This document shows, in pieces, positions 40,198 through 50,959 of a DNA stretch of 64,000 nt. Origin of the DNA: Gracilaria gracilis (taxonomy: Eukaryota > Rhodophyta > Florideophyceae > Gracilariales > Gracilariaceae); assembly GCA_030374805.1 (NCBI GenBank), contig JARGSG010000264.1, positions 1 through 64,000 of the forward strand, read 5' to 3'. The notes below the pieces were generated by a model that saw only the letters and a program-made list of their open reading frames with translations, made no database searches and was not told the DNA's origin. Numbering within the stretch: the stretch's first letter is position 1; each line of letters opens with the position of its first letter. The translations under genes were made by a program, and so were the position numbers.

Positions 40198-43100
40198 GTA
40201 AGAAATAACCGGTTCCCGGATAGAGTTATGGTGATGGCGAAACGCAATTACAAGGTCTATGCCGACCTTGGCCTTTCACCCCAGTTTATGGTGCGTTATC
40301 TCACTGTATTAGATACAGGCGCAGGACCGAACATCATTGTTGAGACAGCATTGCCACCCGCTTTGCGGTCACACATTCGCGGTGGCGACATTCCTGACGT
40401 CGCTGACGCGAATAACAACCCGTTGTCAACGGTAGGATACATCGAGTTAGTAATCCGCTTGGGCTCATGCGTGATGAAGCTCGACTTTGTCGTTTGTCGG
40501 CCCCTGGCTGCCCCAGTCATTTTGGGTTAGGACTTTTGCGACCGCTTTGTCGATGCCATTAGGCCCCGCCAGAGGCGTGTTGAAATGGAAGATGTTTCGT
40601 ACGTGCCGATTGTTCGTCGTCCTTTGAGGCATGCCTCCAAGAAGCATGTACCTCTACCTGCGGCGCAGGAAGAACCACCGAGTTCTCGAGAATCTACGAA
40701 GCTTCGTGTTGCCTTCGCGACACGCCTGCCTCCAGAGTCTCAAGTCTGGGTACAGGTGAATTCCCGTCAACACGATTTACGAATCGTCCAGCCATTGCCG
40801 TCGTTGTGTGATAAATACTCTCTTGCCATTGCTAATGGAGTGGTCCAGGTGGAACCGGATAATCCGTTTTACGTTTTGATAGCCAATCTAGGCAAAACAA
40901 CCCAGTATCTGGTGAAAAACCAAGTAATTGGCTCGGTTATGCCGCATCCAACTGCGTTGGTACCTACAAAGATGACTGCTGTCGATGTGCTCGGAATCGT
41001 TTACTCTAAGGAGGGGGAGGAGTTGGTATTTCAATCACCTCCGTCGCCGACTCCTTCGGGTCAGTCACCTGTTAAGAAAGAGAAGACACGCGTTCCGACG
41101 AGTTACGACCAATTGGACCCAGTGAAGGAAATGGAAGAACTCGACATCGGACATGGTCCGGAGACACACCGCAAACGACTGCGCGATATGCTTCGTGAAT
41201 TCACCACAATGTGGGATGGTTCTCTCGGAGAGATAAATACCACGGAACACCGGATTGATCTCCTTCCGAACTCTCGGCCAGTAGCCCAACAGCCGTACAG
41301 GGCAGGGCCCAAGGCCAGAGAAGAAGAGCAATTTCAGGTGGACAAGATGCTCCGTGCAGGAATTATAGAACCGGCACATTCGCCGTGGGCATCACCAGTG
41401 GTACTGGCTCCGAAACCGGATGGTTCCTGGCGCTTCTGTATCGATTATCGTCGTCTAAACGCTCTTACCGTCAAGGACGTGTACCCTATTCCACGTATGG
41501 ATGAATACATCGATACTCTCGAAAATGCTACCGTATTCACGGCATTGGATGCTAACTGGGGATACTGGCAGGTTCCAGTGAGAAAGCAGGATCAGGACAA
41601 GACAGCGTTTGTCTGCCACTCTGGCCTCTACCGTTTTAAACGGATGCCCTTTGGTTTAACCAATGCTCCCGCTACTTTTCAGCGTGCTATTGATATCATA
41701 CTGGCCCGCTTCCAGTGGCGTACATGTCTCGTCTACCTTGACGACGTCATTGTATTCTCAGATAATCTGGATGATCACCTCACACATGTGAGAAACATAA
41801 TGGCCACGTTACGGGACGCCGGAGTGACACTCAAGCTGAGGAAATGCGAATTCTTCACGGATACGGTCAAGTATCTGGGTCACATAATCCGTCCAGGACG
41901 TTTCATGATCGAGGAAGCTCATGTGAAGTCGCTGAAACAGGCCACGGAACCGACTACCCAGACTGAACTGAGATCCTTTCTAGGATTAGTCAACATCTAT
42001 AGACGGTTTATTCCCAACTTCGCGGACATTGCGGCACCTCTCAACGCGCTCCTGCGGAAGGGTCAACCGCCTAAGTTGGACCCATTCACGTCTACTCAGA
42101 CGGAAGCCTTTAACTCTCTCAAAGAGGCCGTAACCACGGCACCAGTGTCGTCACTACCGAAGGCGGGACTTTCATATACCGTGGACACGGATTCTAGTGA
42201 CTACCAGGTAGCCTATGCCTTGTTTTAAACCACCCCAGAGGGGGAACGCAAGCCAATTGGATACTGGTCCCGTTCGTTGAACATGCATGAGAAGAATTAC
42301 TCCGTCTCGGAGAAGGAATGTCTTGCAGTAGTGTGGGCATTATGCACACTACGCCCCTACCTCATGGGTGCTCATTTCACCGTTTACACGGATCACTCAT
42401 CATTGAGATGGCTACTCTCCATATCGGAGCCTTCTGGCCGCTTAATGCGTTGGAGACTGCGTCTTGCAGAGTTCGACTTCGACGTCGCCTACAAAAAGGG
42501 CGCCAACAATACAAAAGCCGGCGCCCTTTCTCGCCTACCCACCACAGGGGAAGCGTTAGCCGTCGATGACGAGGAAATACCCTGCTTCGCAGTTGATGAC
42601 TACACAGTAAGTGAACTGGATGATATCGAAGAGGATTGGCCAGATGAACTGGATTTTGACCAGGAAATGGATGAATTACTCGCTGTTAGCGAAAGTGCGA
42701 ACCGTCTACCAGGGAACTTCGTACCCGTCACCACGGAGGAGATGGTTGGGGAACAATTCAGAGATCCTTACTGCACGAAGATTCGAGCGCAACTCAATGG
42801 AGAAGCTGACCTCCCCTTTCGGGTGAATGATATTGGATATCACGTTCGCACGGTAACTGGAAACCCACAAATAGTGGTGCCACACGCCCTACAATCTCGG
42901 GTGTCACACTTATCACATTATGCCAAACTTAGTGGCCACGTCGGGGGACGGAAACTGTACCTTACATTTCAAAGGAAATTCTACTGGCCAGCAATGGCTG
43001 TGGATTGCTACGCAACTGTGTGGTTCTGCCCCGAGTGTGCTCTGATTCGCGTCAAGCTCCGCCGCCATGCAACGAAGTTGAAGCTCTTCCCCGTAAGGGC

Positions 43101-43560
43101 ACCCCTGTAATTCATAGCCATCGATATTTTGGGACCGTTTCTCGCTACCAAGCGACGTAACAAATTTCTACTCGTGATCAGGGATCGTTTTTCGAAGCTC
43201 GTTCGTACCGTACCTCTGCGAATAATCACGTCATTGACGGTTGCGCAAGCATTCGTCACCCATTGGGCATTCGCCTACGGTCCACCGGTCAATCTCCTCT
43301 CCGACAACGGGAAACAGTTTGCCTCCCGGTTCTTTGGGGCTGTATGCAGATTTTTGGATGTCAAAAAACTCTTCACGATAACCTATCACCCCCAGTTTAA
43401 TGGGCAGGCTGAACGGTTTAACCGGACGCTGTTAGCAGCACTCCATTCATACATAGCCGATCACCCCACCACGTAAGACCTGTTCACCGATGCGCTGGCA
43501 TACGCATACAACACTCAGGTACACCGTACTACGCGATTGACTCCATTTGAATTGGTTTTG
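40198..43560 (+). pseudogene. Truncated Gypsy element: protease, RT, RNase H, integrase parts
   Basis: Motifs in order are a protease VLDTGAGPNII (about 40,310), RT with FCIDYRRLNALTVKDVYPIP, TALDANWGYWQVP and YLDDV (about 41,737), RNase H TVDTDSSDYQVA, integrase zinc segment (LSHYAKLSGHVGG to CPEC) and core (LLSDNGKQFASRFF, YHPQFNGQAERFNRTL). It is a fossil with several breaks. Confidence 0.85.
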
Positions 43561-43650
43561 TCTCGCACTTCACCGCCCGTGGCGCTCGAAGCACAGCCAA
43601 CACTGGATCAATCTTCCTCGACGAAGGGATACAGGTAAACCTGGGAGACA

Positions 43651-45290
43651 TTGTTTACCAAGCTGGTTCCTGCAGCACAACGGTCAATGGCCCGGCCACA
43701 AGCCGCATATAAGCGTGATTTCGATGAGCGAGCACCGCGAAGACCGCCCGCCCTTAAGGAAGGGGATTATGTATTCATCCATAAGGAGTATTGGAACCCA
43801 GGCAAGGGGAAACTCTATAAGCTCTCACCCGTCGCAGACGGTACCTTCAAGGCAATTGCTGTGGAGCCCGACACTGTCACAGTTGAGATGGGTCAGCAAC
43901 ATGAACGCATCTCTCGCGATCGCGTGGTTTTTGCACCCCCGCCTGCGGGAAACGACCCCTCAAGTAGACATTCTACCGCAGAAGCAGATACAAGCACTAC
44001 GGACACACCGGACCTAACCCCTATCGACCGCCCTGGGGATTTGCCACACTCTACTAGGGGACTCTCTGATTTGCCGATGTTATCGGACTCTACGCGCCCT
44101 GATACTTCGCTGTTTCAAGCCCCGCCGCCTGGCGTAATTACTTGCCGCCTTGCCGCGCCGACAACCACCCCCCATGTCGTTCCATCTAAGGAGGGGGAGG
44201 GACTCGTCAATTCCGCGTCTTCGTGTGATGAATCTCGTGAGACACGGAAAGCTTACGCTACGCTGAAGCGATCGCAGCAATCTCGGGAGCCCTGCGTCTC
44301 GTCGAAGTCGTCGTCTCTCAACACGGAAGCGGAATCGTCACTAGACACTACCGCTGCGCGGGACAGTACCGAGGAGACTCAGTCGTTACCTGCGAAGCCG
44401 TTGCCTACGCCGCATAGCGCGCCTGGAATGACTACGCCACGCATCGAGGTGGAAAACTCGCCTGAGACGCCGTTGAGCTCGCACGTCCAAGACGGAGAAG
44501 CATCGACGAAGACTAAGTCGCCCAGCACGCCGAAGGCGGAGTACACCGTGAACACGTCACGAAATTCCCAGCATGGAAGTGCCAACCGTAGCACACGGAC
44601 TACACCTGTAAGGGGGAGCAGCTCAGCGAGCAAGTCACGTCGACAAACCGAGCTGATACCTCCCGTGCATACGGAGGCGGAATACGCCACGGCGAAGACC
44701 CATGACGGCTACCCGTTGACAACGTCTCGTGCCACAACAGCGAGGCCGGTTCAATGAGGGTTACCGTTGACGCGAGCGCCCTCGACGACACACCCCACCG
44801 CGTCGAAACGGTTGTTACTACGCAAACTTGCGGTACGCTCACTTGGGATTTCCGCGAAAGAAGGAACTCTACCAAACCAAGGCAACGGGAACACCGACAC
44901 CGCCAGAAGCGTGACAATCCACCCAAGTATGGGGCCACACCGCGAAGGCACAGCGCCACCAAATTTGTTGGACAACACTTGGTCTAACTAGAGTATCGAC
45001 GGACTGCTACCCACGGCACCGCCGCCGGAGAGCTCTCCGAAGAAGGATGTCGTAATCACACGGCAAGGCCGGGAAGTCTTCCGACAGGAGTTCGTAGTCG
45101 CCCACCTAGTGGAACACTCATACCACCCGTTGGGGTGCATACAGTATCTCGTACGTTGGTACGGCTACGGACCCGAGGCTGACTCGGATGAGCCAATCGA
45201 GCATCTCCCACGATCAAAAGTGATGCAGTACCATCGGCGTACTCTCACGGGTCTCCCAGCAACAATTGTCAACGCCCAAGTGGGATAACA
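43651..45290 (+). pseudogene. Truncated Gypsy element: integrase tail, linker and chromodomain
   Basis: The integrase tail (AAYKRDFDERAPRRPP, GDYVFIHKEYW, GTFKAIAVEPDTVTV) is followed by a long Ser/Thr/Pro-rich linker and then a chromodomain-like segment at about 45,090-45,210 (VVAHLVEHSYHPLG, YLVRWYGYGPEADSDEP). It is a fossil. Confidence 0.7.
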
Positions 45291-45462
45291 CGCCCCGAAG
45301 GGGAAGAAGCTAGCTCACCTAGAAGGAAGTTGAGAAGTGGGAGAAGACGAAGCTAGCACTTGGGAAAGGAAAAATATACGTCATAGACGGAAGTAGGTTT
45401 AATGGCCATCAAATCTATATCCTACAACAACACCGCATAGCGGGAATCAGGGGGAAGATGGA

Positions 45463-46623
45463 CTAAGCCCCCGACCCTTGCTTGGAAGGGCCCGGAGCGC
45501 CGTCACCAGTACCCCCATTGCTGGGATGGGATCCGCCAGTAAGGCGTGCAGCCAACGCGTCCCGCATTGTGGCGACGTCCCCGCTCGCGACAATTGCGGA
45601 AAGCCCAACTCCTCGGAGGAACTGAGCGATCACAGCCGCCTCACCGGTTCCACCCCCAGAGGGGAGGACGGCAGGCACCTCGATCACCTCTGGTTCGTCC
45701 GGAAGGGAAGCCACCACGGCACCTACCGACGAAGGTTCGGGCGCGGGTGGATTCACCGGCTCAGCCGTCGCCATTCCCGGCGCTGCCGTGTCATTGGAGG
45801 TCGGCTCAACCGCGTTGGCGGAAGGAACCTCTTTGACTACGTCGTCATCATACCCCATCTCGGGTTCGTCGTCCATCATTTGGTCGTCGTCACCGCCGTA
45901 GGTGTGGTAAAAATCGTCAGCGTCGACGAAGCCAAGGGGAGGCCCGTAAGGGATATACCTCGGAGCCATCCGGAGAGCTGCCGCTTCAGCTGCGGTGATC
46001 TCTTGCACCTCCCAGGAATTGAAAAAGATGAATTCTCCCGCCAATGGCGTGCGTCGTCCCGGAGACCGGTCGAAACCGCCGTCCTCGTGACCGCGGCCGC
46101 TCTGAGCGAAGGCCACGCTGGCCCAATCAACTCGGTCGACTACGTCGAGGAGTCCACGAACTTCTTCGGCATTGTTTTCACCTCCCAGAGGGACCCGGAA
46201 CGAGAGTTCTCGGATGCACGCACGAAGGCGAGGCGGGACATACCACAGTCGATACTGGTCATATAGTTCCCATAGGAGGTAAGCCGCGGTGCGGATTGCC
46301 CACTCGGTGAGCACCACGGACCACAGTCCGGAATACGGATTTTCGATGAGGCAGGAGCCCATATAGGAGAGGACCGGGGGCAACTCCACGTAGCACCCGC
46401 GACACACCTCCACCGAGGACCACCAAGTGGGAATGGGAACATAACGGCCCAGCCGGTGATTGGGCCGGATTCGATTGATCTCCGTGTTTTGATACGGGAC
46501 GAGAAACCCGAAACGGGAACGCGCACGACGCTCATCGCGGATGAAGTTCTGTAACCACCGCGAACGGGACTCCCGGCGAAGATACCTGAACTCCGCCCGG
46601 ATGATGGGATGAATCCAACACAC
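45463..46623 (-). CDS. Antisense ORF 2 in the truncated Gypsy element
   Basis: This is a 386-codon frame opposite to pol, between the chromodomain and the 3' LTR. The first half is Arg/Trp/Tyr-rich and globular (RWLQNFIRDERRARSRFGF, VPIPTWWSSVEVCRGC, LLWELYDQYRLWYVPPRL). The second half is acidic, then Pro/Ala/Glu-rich. Antisense ORFs in this place are known from Tat/RIRE2-type and other plant Gypsy elements, where their role is unclear. The protein family is not recognised. Confidence 0.5.
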   Translation of the reverse strand: MCWIHPIIRAEFRYLRRESRSRWLQNFIRDERRARSRFGFLVPYQNTEINRIRPNHRLGRYVPIPTWWSSVEVCRGCYVELPPVLSYMGSCLIENPYSGLWSVVLTEWAIRTAAYLLWELYDQYRLWYVPPRLRACIRELSFRVPLGGENNAEEVRGLLDVVDRVDWASVAFAQSGRGHEDGGFDRSPGRRTPLAGEFIFFNSWEVQEITAAEAAALRMAPRYIPYGPPLGFVDADDFYHTYGGDDDQMMDDEPEMGYDDDVVKEVPSANAVEPTSNDTAAPGMATAEPVNPPAPEPSSVGAVVASLPDEPEVIEVPAVLPSGGGTGEAAVIAQFLRGVGLSAIVASGDVATMRDALAARLTGGSHPSNGGTGDGAPGPSKQGSGA

Positions 46624-46653
46624 CGCCTCCTGGCGTACATTAGGACGTCCTCT

Positions 46654-47421
46654 CTAGGAGTAAGTCTCAACCACCGCCAAGCGGGTGCAATACGAAATCT
46701 CGCCTTGAGTACGGTACAACCGGAGATCAAAGCTGACGGAATCAGGAATTGGGAACTCGAAGTTCGCCCGGCTCTGCCGCGCATAGCCCAAGCGAACCAA
46801 TGCCGCCTGAGCGGAAGCCAGCGACTCGCCGGAACGCCGCAAGATTGCGTGAGGAGGAACGGCAACCCGTCGACGCCAATCCCACGAAGTGGTGACTAAC
46901 GCCAGAAGATCCCCGGGAAGGCGATCAGTACCGTCCGCATAGGACAGGATAAGCTCCTCGTTGAAAACGGCTGTAGGATGAAACCACGGAGCAGTCCGGA
47001 AGATATGCGCGTGAACGCGAGGGTTCAGCCCGACTAGCTCGTCGTAGGAAGGCCACGGGACGTCATGCATGACGTGACCATGGGGCTGCTGCCCCGGAGG
47101 GAGAATGTGCCCGCCACTGGCATTGAGTCTCTGGGACGCCCCAGAAGCATTGCCGCTTTGCGGAAGAGGCACGGAACGAAATCCGGAGAAGTATCCCGAG
47201 TTCGGAGGTTGACCGCTCATCGCGCGAGGCACTCGAGGAACGGGAAGGTTGGTAGTACGACCGCAAGAGCGAGTTGAAGACTGTAGTGAACAGGGTTGAT
47301 CGTCGCTGGAGCGAGGTTTGCACTTTGGAGTGGTAGTGACTTGGTCTTCGCGAGGCGAGATGGAATCCGAAGACTTCGGGGATGCGCTTTTATGCCCACG
47401 GTTGGGAGTTCGACCCGCCAT
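46654..47421 (-). CDS. Antisense ORF 1 in the truncated Gypsy element
   Basis: The start is taken at the internal ATG near 47,421 (MAGRTPNRGHKS), outside the LTR, although the frame is open a little further. A basic Ser/Arg/Pro-rich N-terminus (about 100 residues) precedes a globular part (DVPWPSYDELVGLNPRVHAH, FRTAPWFHPTAVFNEELIL, GDLLALVTTSWDWRRRVAVP). It precedes antisense ORF 2 on the same strand, so the two may be expressed from one antisense transcript started in or near the 3' LTR. Confidence 0.5.
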   Translation of the reverse strand: MAGRTPNRGHKSASPKSSDSISPREDQVTTTPKCKPRSSDDQPCSLQSSTRSCGRTTNLPVPRVPRAMSGQPPNSGYFSGFRSVPLPQSGNASGASQRLNASGGHILPPGQQPHGHVMHDVPWPSYDELVGLNPRVHAHIFRTAPWFHPTAVFNEELILSYADGTDRLPGDLLALVTTSWDWRRRVAVPPHAILRRSGESLASAQAALVRLGYARQSRANFEFPIPDSVSFDLRLYRTQGEISYCTRLAVVETYS

Positions 47422-47441
47422 CGCGACGGCGTGGCTCACTC

Positions 47442-47454
47442 TTAAGGAGGGGGA
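47442..47454 (+). other. Polypurine tract of the truncated Gypsy element
   Basis: AAGGAGGGGGA lies two bases before the LTR start, the same spacing as in the young element. Similar AAGGAGGGGGAGG words also occur at about 41,009 and 44,189. Confidence 0.65.
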
Positions 47455-47456
47455 TA

Positions 47457-48309
47457 TGAAGGACAACACTCCTTGGAGGCGATTTGAGGTACTTAGTTAA
47501 TTCCCGCATCATGCGTTAGTAGATATATATGAGCTACACCGCTATTAGCGTGTCGCCTCACTGAGGTAATTTCCACACATGTACACGTGGATTGCACGGC
47601 TCGAGGCGCCGCTTAGCGGGTGGGACTAGCACACGTGTAGCACGGATATGCCGAAGGCAGTGCACTCAGCATTGCTGTATTTACTCAGATATTTCATAGA
47701 TTATTTTGCCCGGCGCACCCACTGTCAGTGGTGCGCCGAGCTCAGTACTTAGAGGGTTGAGTATCGCCCCCCCAAGTAAATTGCCCCTTGCCAAGCAAGG
47801 GCTTCTGGCTCTAACTATCACGCCTTCGCGGACTGTTCACCTCCAAGTGGAGTGACGACTGCGTTGTTCACGTATAGTTACCCACCCTTGTGGCGCTCAG
47901 AGTATAACCACTATTTGTGTGTCTCGTTCCGACCTATTGTCGTATACTCGCCCCTGTATTGGGTTTGCTTTATTCTCTCTCTCTTTCCCCCACCCTGGTG
48001 GTTTGCTTTCTCCCCTTTTTGGGTTTTCCTTTTTGCCCTGTTCGCAGTGGCCCGTTTCCGACACCTTGTCGTTGCCGTGCTACTCTCTTTCGAGGACTCA
48101 TCTCGTGACCGTGTGAACACGTGGATCTCTACCGACTACTAATCAGCCTCACGCTCCGACGCTTGTCGTGGTGGTTTGACCTCGGATTTACACCCAGCTT
48201 AGTCGTGTCATTCCCGGAGTGCTCCGTTTGCTGTGCTGCCCTGTCGAGGGGAAGATTCCGAACGTCTTCGTGAGCTTGCGCTATTCCCCGCCAAAGGCGT
48301 TGCTCCACA
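47457..48309 (+). repeat. 3' LTR of the truncated Gypsy element
   Basis: It starts TGAAGGACAACACTCC after the polypurine tract and ends GCTCCACA just before the CAATC duplication, so about 853 bp. TTAGTAGATATATATGAG (about 47,516) is TATA-like. A pyrimidine-rich stretch lies at 47,970-48,040. The 5' partner is lost, so the ends are inferred from the target duplication. Confidence 0.7.
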
Positions 48310-48314
48310 CAATC

Positions 48315-48625
48315 TCAGCCTCGTTGCCCGCGCCGTCCTTGGCCATCCTGCTTCTTCCGTCCAAATTGAGAGAGATTTTGGAACCGCTGGAACCTTTCTA
48401 AGCAGTTGCCGAAGTAAACTAGATTCCACTTTTGTAGACATGTCGCTATTCCTCCACTGCAATCTCGACCTTGTTCCAAGCGATGTCCCAGAGCTTTCAA
48501 ACACTGAATGGAAATCCCACATTCCATCGCGGATGTTGGTAGAGAACGCAGATACAGATCCTGTTTTGGATGTCGTTATGAACGAAATGGATGATTTCGA
48601 TCTTGGGTTGTTGCAGTACCTGTGA
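48315..48625 (+). pseudogene. hAT transposase, C-terminal dimerisation domain
   Basis: This resumes the hAT frame directly after the CAATC duplication: SLVARAVLGHPASSVQIERD, FGTAGTFLSSCRSKL, then FVDMSLFLHCNLDLVP and an acidic end to TGA at 48,623-48,625. It is the conserved hATC dimerisation motif. With one CAATC removed, the upstream SKYPNL runs into SLVARAV in frame, which proves that both pieces came from one gene. Confidence 0.92.
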
Positions 48626-50189
48626 ATTGTGAAAGAAGCGCACTTTTGTAGCGTCATAATAATTTTACCCTGCTTTCCACTGTTTGTGAACAACTATTGG
48701 GCGATCTAGCAAGCGCTACAAGTCTATCCACTTTGAAACATTTGGCCACTACCATCAGCACCCTTGAACCACTTCTGTGTGATGTAACCGACCTGGATAA
48801 TATGAAGAACGCCGTCAATTGACCGAATGATGTCATCCATTGAGTTGGAATCTTGAAAAAGCAGCCAGTAAGGTTTACCGTGTCTGAAGACGTTGGTAGC
48901 GAGCGAACTGAGCTTTGTTAAATTCGTTTTTGGGTGTACACGACGGGAGCTTCTGTGACCAACCACTCTTCTGACCCGGGCGGCATTTTTGTGGCTATAA
49001 CGGGAATGGTGGACTTTGCTAGTTCTTTTGGAATGAAGCTCTCGGGATTTTGTCTGCCCAGGAAGGATATGAAGTACTTCAGCCCCTTTTCCGCCATCCC
49101 GTTTGGCTTTTTTCCAAGAATTACGGTCTCCCTTTCAATTACTCTTCTTATGGTGACTTCATGTTGTTCACGTGGTGGAGGTGTGAGCTGAACGGAAACA
49201 GACCGGTCAGAATGCAGCTCTCTAAAGTTTGTGTCAATTTGAGGTTAACAGGGATAGAAGGGTCAGATTGCAAGTCAGAGAAGCAGTTCAATGCTTGCTG
49301 AGAAGCCCGAACGACAAGAGAGGTGGTAAACAGAGAAGAATGGTAGTAAATGGGTCCTTACAGACCATTAACGCTTTTTGACATCGGCGTAAGGGCTTAT
49401 CGCGTTTTCGGGAGTAGTTTGTTTAGATGTCGCAAAAGGGCAATAACGGTTTCGTCGCTTTGTTTCTTACACTGTTCCCGGAGCGCCATACTGATTTCGC
49501 ATGGCATGAAACGGTGAAAAACGTGTGTTTCTCAGTTTCGGGGTTGTCGTTTCCCGTTCGTGCAGAAAACGAACTTTGAAGCTTCAATGATACGATTGAG
49601 GTAGTGCCATTAGAATGCGAGCGAGGAAAGCGTTTTTCTCTTTGTGTCTTAGGAGATACTAGAGACACATTAACTCAGGAACGAGAATTCCAAGGGCGTA
49701 TTTGATAGTGGGTATTTTGTGGCATACAATGAGTTCTCCATTCAGGCAGTCTTTTGCTGCAGGCGGCTGGGGCATTGTTGATCGTTATCTGCACGGTTTG
49801 AGTACAAGGATTTGTTAATGCTCTGTGTGGTTTTGGTTTGCTCGTTTTTCTGTAGGAGCAAGGACGTAGAAGTGGTTGTTTGATTTTGGGCGTGATATGT
49901 TGACGGGTTTTATCATAGGATTCCATGGTTACATCGGAAACTGTGCTCGAGGCAACGGGTTTAGGAGGTAGGTTGTTCTGCATTGCGTGGCGTAGGGCGG
50001 GTGAACTTTGAATGGGCGTTTTACGTGTATCCAAAAGGCGTAATGTTGTAAAGAGCTTAGCTGCGGCGCGCAAAGATGTCCGGACGCCGCACCTGCTTTT
50101 CGATGGAGAACGTGCTCGGCGGTGTCAATAGCAGTCAAGCGTTTTGGTCCAGGGCAGTCAGTAGTGCTTTGATTTCAGCTCTACTTTTG
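48626..50189. other. hAT 3' non-coding part
   Basis: Short frames occur on both strands (up to about 130 codons on the minus strand at 49,675-50,073) without recognisable motifs. The stretch is longer than hAT 3' ends usually are, so a further degraded passenger cannot be excluded. Confidence 0.35.
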
Positions 50190-50442
50190 AGTGCGATACC
50201 AGTCAAACTTTTGGCTGCATTCAAAGATGATGGCTAGTGTTTCAGTTAACTTTCGACTGCATCCAAAGAGGATGGTTAGTGTTTCAGTCAAACTTTTGAC
50301 TGCATCCAAAGAAAATCATTAGCGCTCCAGTCAAACTTTTGACTGCATTCAAAGAGAAGGGTTACTGCTCCAGTAAAACGAGGTTTTACTTTGACTGTTC
50401 CAGATTTGGGAGCAGTCAAATATTTGATTGGAGTCAAATCAC
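50190..50442. repeat. hAT right subterminal repeats
   Basis: Four units of about 47 bp contain CAGTCAAACTTTTGACTGCA followed by TTCAAAG or TCCAAAG, starting near 50,191, 50,241, 50,285 and 50,330, and then single TTTGACT/AGTCAAA words up to the terminal repeat. They match the left-end array. Confidence 0.85.
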
Positions 50443-50459
50443 CAGTCATTTTGCCGTAG
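50443..50459 (-). repeat. hAT right terminal inverted repeat
   Basis: CAGTCATTTTGCCGTAG is followed by the target duplication AACAGCTA at 50460-50467. Confidence 0.92.
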
Positions 50460-50467
50460 AACAGCTA

Positions 50468-50950
50468 GAACTGATAATCCCGAAGCCGGTGCGCTGTACC
50501 GTCGGTACCTTTGGTACCTGCAGCGCATTCGCGAGGTTCATTCCTCGCTTTGCACTCGCTCTGCGTATGTGCTGGTGCTGGCTTCGAGTTTGTGCGCGGT
50601 GAAACTCGTACTCGGTGTTCCGGCATCCTTAACGCAACTTGCGGATGCGAAGAAACATTTAGTGTGCGGTCGCTACTGTGTTGTAGTGAGGTTGGAGGAC
50701 TTTGGCGACTTGCGACGACCGCAGGGAAGTCAGCTGCGTCTGCGTTCTTTCCGGAAAATGCATGGCCTCATCGTGGTGCCTAAAGATGTTGGAGATTAAA
50801 CTTGACTTTGAATGAGATTATGTACACAACACCCGACTCAACGTTTATCATCCATCGGTGTGGGAGGATCGACATCTTCTTGCTCTCATCGAGGCCGTAT
50901 CTCTGCGATAAAATTGCAGCACGTCCTCTTTTGCTGGCATGTCGGACGTC
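50468..50950. other. No supported gene
   Basis: Overlapping plus-strand frames (up to 123 codons) are shadow-like. A palindromic ACCGTCGGTACCTTTGGTACC word at 50,499-50,520 recurs at 57.6 kb. Confidence 0.3.
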
Positions 50951-50959
50951 TTGTTTCTC

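Larger units (their letters stand above)
28106..48309. mobile_element. 20.2-kb nested insert splitting the hAT transposase
   Basis: The insert begins TGAAGGACA and ends GCTCCACA, and is bounded by the 5-bp duplication CAATC (28101-28105 and 48310-48314). This is the signature of an LTR element. Its right end is the 3' LTR of the truncated Gypsy element, whose own LTR also starts TGAAGGACA. The left side, after about nine matching bases, is another transposon block. I infer that an LTR element landed in the hAT gene and later lost most of its 5' LTR and gag to the 28.1-40.15 kb block. Confidence 0.75.
40156..48309 (+). mobile_element. Ty3/Gypsy chromovirus, 5'-truncated and broken
   Basis: Protease, RT, RNase H, integrase, chromodomain, two antisense ORFs, polypurine tract and 3' LTR are present in that order. 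The 5' LTR (apart from perhaps nine bases at 28,106) and gag are missing. The remaining pol region has roughly four to six breaks. It differs in sequence from the young element at 14.9-24.3 kb and does not share its ACC-N5-GGT enrichment. Age cannot be taken from LTR comparison; its broken state makes it older than the first. Confidence 0.85.
25711..50459 (+). mobile_element. hAT transposon, 24.7 kb including nested insertions
   Basis: The ends are 17-bp inverted repeats, CTACGACAAAATGACTG (25711-25727) and CAGTCATTTTGCCGTAG (50443-50459), with one mismatch. Both are flanked by a perfect 8-bp target duplication AACAGCTA (25703-25710 and 50460-50467), the hAT size. Both ends carry many CAGTCAAA/TTTGACTG subterminal motifs, as hAT transposases need. 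Transposase pieces lie at 26.5-28.1 kb and 48.3-48.6 kb. Without the 20.2-kb insert the element would be about 4.5 kb, a normal hAT length. Confidence 0.92.

Noticed and set aside
48208-48693. 161-codon minus-strand ORF
   Set aside because: It is a shadow of the hAT dimerisation domain on the plus strand.
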